From positions 1-39,508 of the forward strand of contig JAHDGV010000003.1 of assembly GCA_020631655.1 (NCBI GenBank): a stretch of DNA of 39,508 nucleotides. Reading direction: 5' to 3'. The translations under genes and the position numbers were made by a program. Position 1 is the stretch's first letter. The number at the start of each line of letters is the position of its first letter. Of this stretch, positions 38,109-39,508 are shown in pieces. This stretch comes from Chloroflexota bacterium (GTDB taxonomy: Bacteria; Chloroflexota; Anaerolineae; Promineifilales; Promineifilaceae). The notes below the pieces were generated by a model. The model made no database searches. It was not told the origin of the DNA and saw only the letters and a program-made list of their open reading frames with translations.

Positions 38109-38936
38109 ATGCATCCCAAAGAAATCCTCCAGCAACATGGCATTGACGCCAAAAAGTCTCTTGGGCAAAATTTTTTGTACGAAGAGTCGATTTTGGCGCG
38201 GATTGCAGACGCGGCCGATGTAAACGCGGCCGACGATGTGCTGGAGGTTGGGCCGGGGCTGGGGAGCCTAACCAAGCAATTGGCACAACGGGCTAATCGG
38301 GTTGTTGCAGTTGAATTAGATGATCGAATGATCCCGATTCTACGCATGGAGCTTGCACGTTATCTGAATGTTGAGCTAATTCATCAAGATATTCTGGAGA
38401 TGGAGCCAAAAGGTGAATTTGCGCATAGTCAATCATACAAGGTCGTAGCCAACGTGCCGTATTACATTACCGGAGCGATTTTGCGCCATCTGTTGCAAAA
38501 CGAAGTTAAGCCATCCCAAATGGTGCTGACGGTGCAAAAAGATGTGGCAGAGCGGATGACGGCCAAGCCGGGAAGCATGAGCCTGATGGCGGTGAGCACG
38601 CAGTTCTATGGGGCGGTCAAGATGATGTTTAATCTCTCGGCCGGATCTTTTTACCCCAAACCAAAAGTTGCCTCGAGTGTGGTTCGGATTGATGTGACAA
38701 AGCGGCCGGAACCTGCCCGGAACGTGACAGACGAAAAGCTGTTTTTCAGAATTGCTAAAACCGGGTTTAGTCAAAAACGGAAGCAGTTGCTGAATAATTT
38801 TAAGGGGTTGGGGCTTGATAAAGGGACGATAGCTGAATGGTGCGAGGCGGCCGGAATTGACGGGAAACGACGAGCAGAAACACTTTCTATAGAAGAATGG
38901 GTAGCTCTGTACAGCACATATCAACCAAGTGGTTGA
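38109..38936 (+). CDS. rsmA: 16S rRNA (adenine1518/1519-N6,N6)-dimethyltransferase
   Basis: KKSLGQNFLYEESILARIADAA, VLEVGPGLGSLTKQLAQRANRVVAVELDDRM, VVANVPYYIT, TVQKDVAERMTAKPGS. Confidence 0.96.
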   Translation: MHPKEILQQHGIDAKKSLGQNFLYEESILARIADAADVNAADDVLEVGPGLGSLTKQLAQRANRVVAVELDDRMIPILRMELARYLNVELIHQDILEMEPKGEFAHSQSYKVVANVPYYITGAILRHLLQNEVKPSQMVLTVQKDVAERMTAKPGSMSLMAVSTQFYGAVKMMFNLSAGSFYPKPKVASSVVRIDVTKRPEPARNVTDEKLFFRIAKTGFSQKRKQLLNNFKGLGLDKGTIAEWCEAAGIDGKRRAETLSIEEWVALYSTYQPSG

Positions 38937-39107
38937 TTGATAAGTCAACCGTTATTGCCATTTGGCAATTAAAAAAAGGTGGGACACTACACGGGTCACA
39001 ATTAAACATGACTTCGGCATGACCTTCTACACATCCAACATGACCACCAGCATGCCTATACTATCAATCGTAAGTGGGAGCACAATAGTTGAACTAGTTG
39101 AGGAAAT

Positions 39108-39508
39108 ATGAGTGATTTAATATTGGAAACAACCAATCTAAAAAAGCAGTACGGTGACTTTACGGCCGTAGATGGGGTTAACTTTACGATCCCACGGGGA
39201 GAGGTTTTTAGCCTGTTGGGGCCAAATGGGGCGGGCAAAAGCACAACGATTAGTATGCTGTCATGTTTGTTAACACCGAGCGACGGGGATGCTCATATCG
39301 ACGGCCATTCGATTGTAAATACACCTGATAAAGTGAAAGGAGTTATCGGTTTTGTCCCCCAAGACTTAGCTTTGTATGACAAGCTCAGTGCTAAACATAA
39401 CCTGAAATTTTGGGGAACAATGGCTGGGATGAGCGGGGCTGATCTAAATAAAAAGATGGATGAACTGCTGGAGCGGGTTGAGCTAGCAGATCGTGCCAAT
39501 GATCGGGT
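39108..39508 (+). CDS. ABC transporter ATP-binding protein (3' partial)
   Basis: MSDLILETTNLKKQYGDFTAVDGVNFTIPRGEVFSLLGPNGAGKSTTISMLSCLLTPSDG; not in the supplied ORF track because the frame runs off the window edge. Confidence 0.92.
   Translation, partial: MSDLILETTNLKKQYGDFTAVDGVNFTIPRGEVFSLLGPNGAGKSTTISMLSCLLTPSDGDAHIDGHSIVNTPDKVKGVIGFVPQDLALYDKLSAKHNLKFWGTMAGMSGADLNKKMDELLERVELADRANDR

Noticed and set aside
1-39508. CRISPR array, transposase/IS, prophage or integron
   Set aside because: No regularly spaced direct repeats with unique spacers, and no transposase, integrase or phage structural motifs; the excisionase-type HTH at 24711 is fused to SPFH and is not evidence of a mobile element.

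Overview
The window looks like a chromosomal segment of a roughly 48-50% GC bacterium. A Chloroflexota-like origin is a guess from gene style, not a demonstrated placement. It holds about 31 protein-coding genes. Housekeeping genes are aroK, aroE, secA, prs, gpmI, rsmA and a tlyA-type methyltransferase. Others encode two large LTD/OB-fold/EEP extracellular nucleases, two polar amino-acid-type ABC substrate-binding lipoproteins (one with two permeases and no ATPase gene), two DoxX proteins, a GT-C-like membrane glycosyltransferase, a truncated B12/radical-SAM protein, a clostripain-like (C11) peptidase, a PAS histidine kinase, and an SPFH protein with a C-terminal excisionase-type HTH. I found no rRNA, tRNA, CRISPR array, transposase or phage module. 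The strongest unexplained signal is at DNA-word level. The palindrome CGGCCG occurs about 160 times by manual count (about 1 per 245 bp) against about 8-10 expected from base composition. It falls in all three reading frames and is almost absent from intergenic DNA, a pattern resembling HIP1 of cyanobacteria. A second theme is a set of intergenic inverted-repeat elements, one of which appears to supply the lipoprotein signal peptide of a transporter gene.
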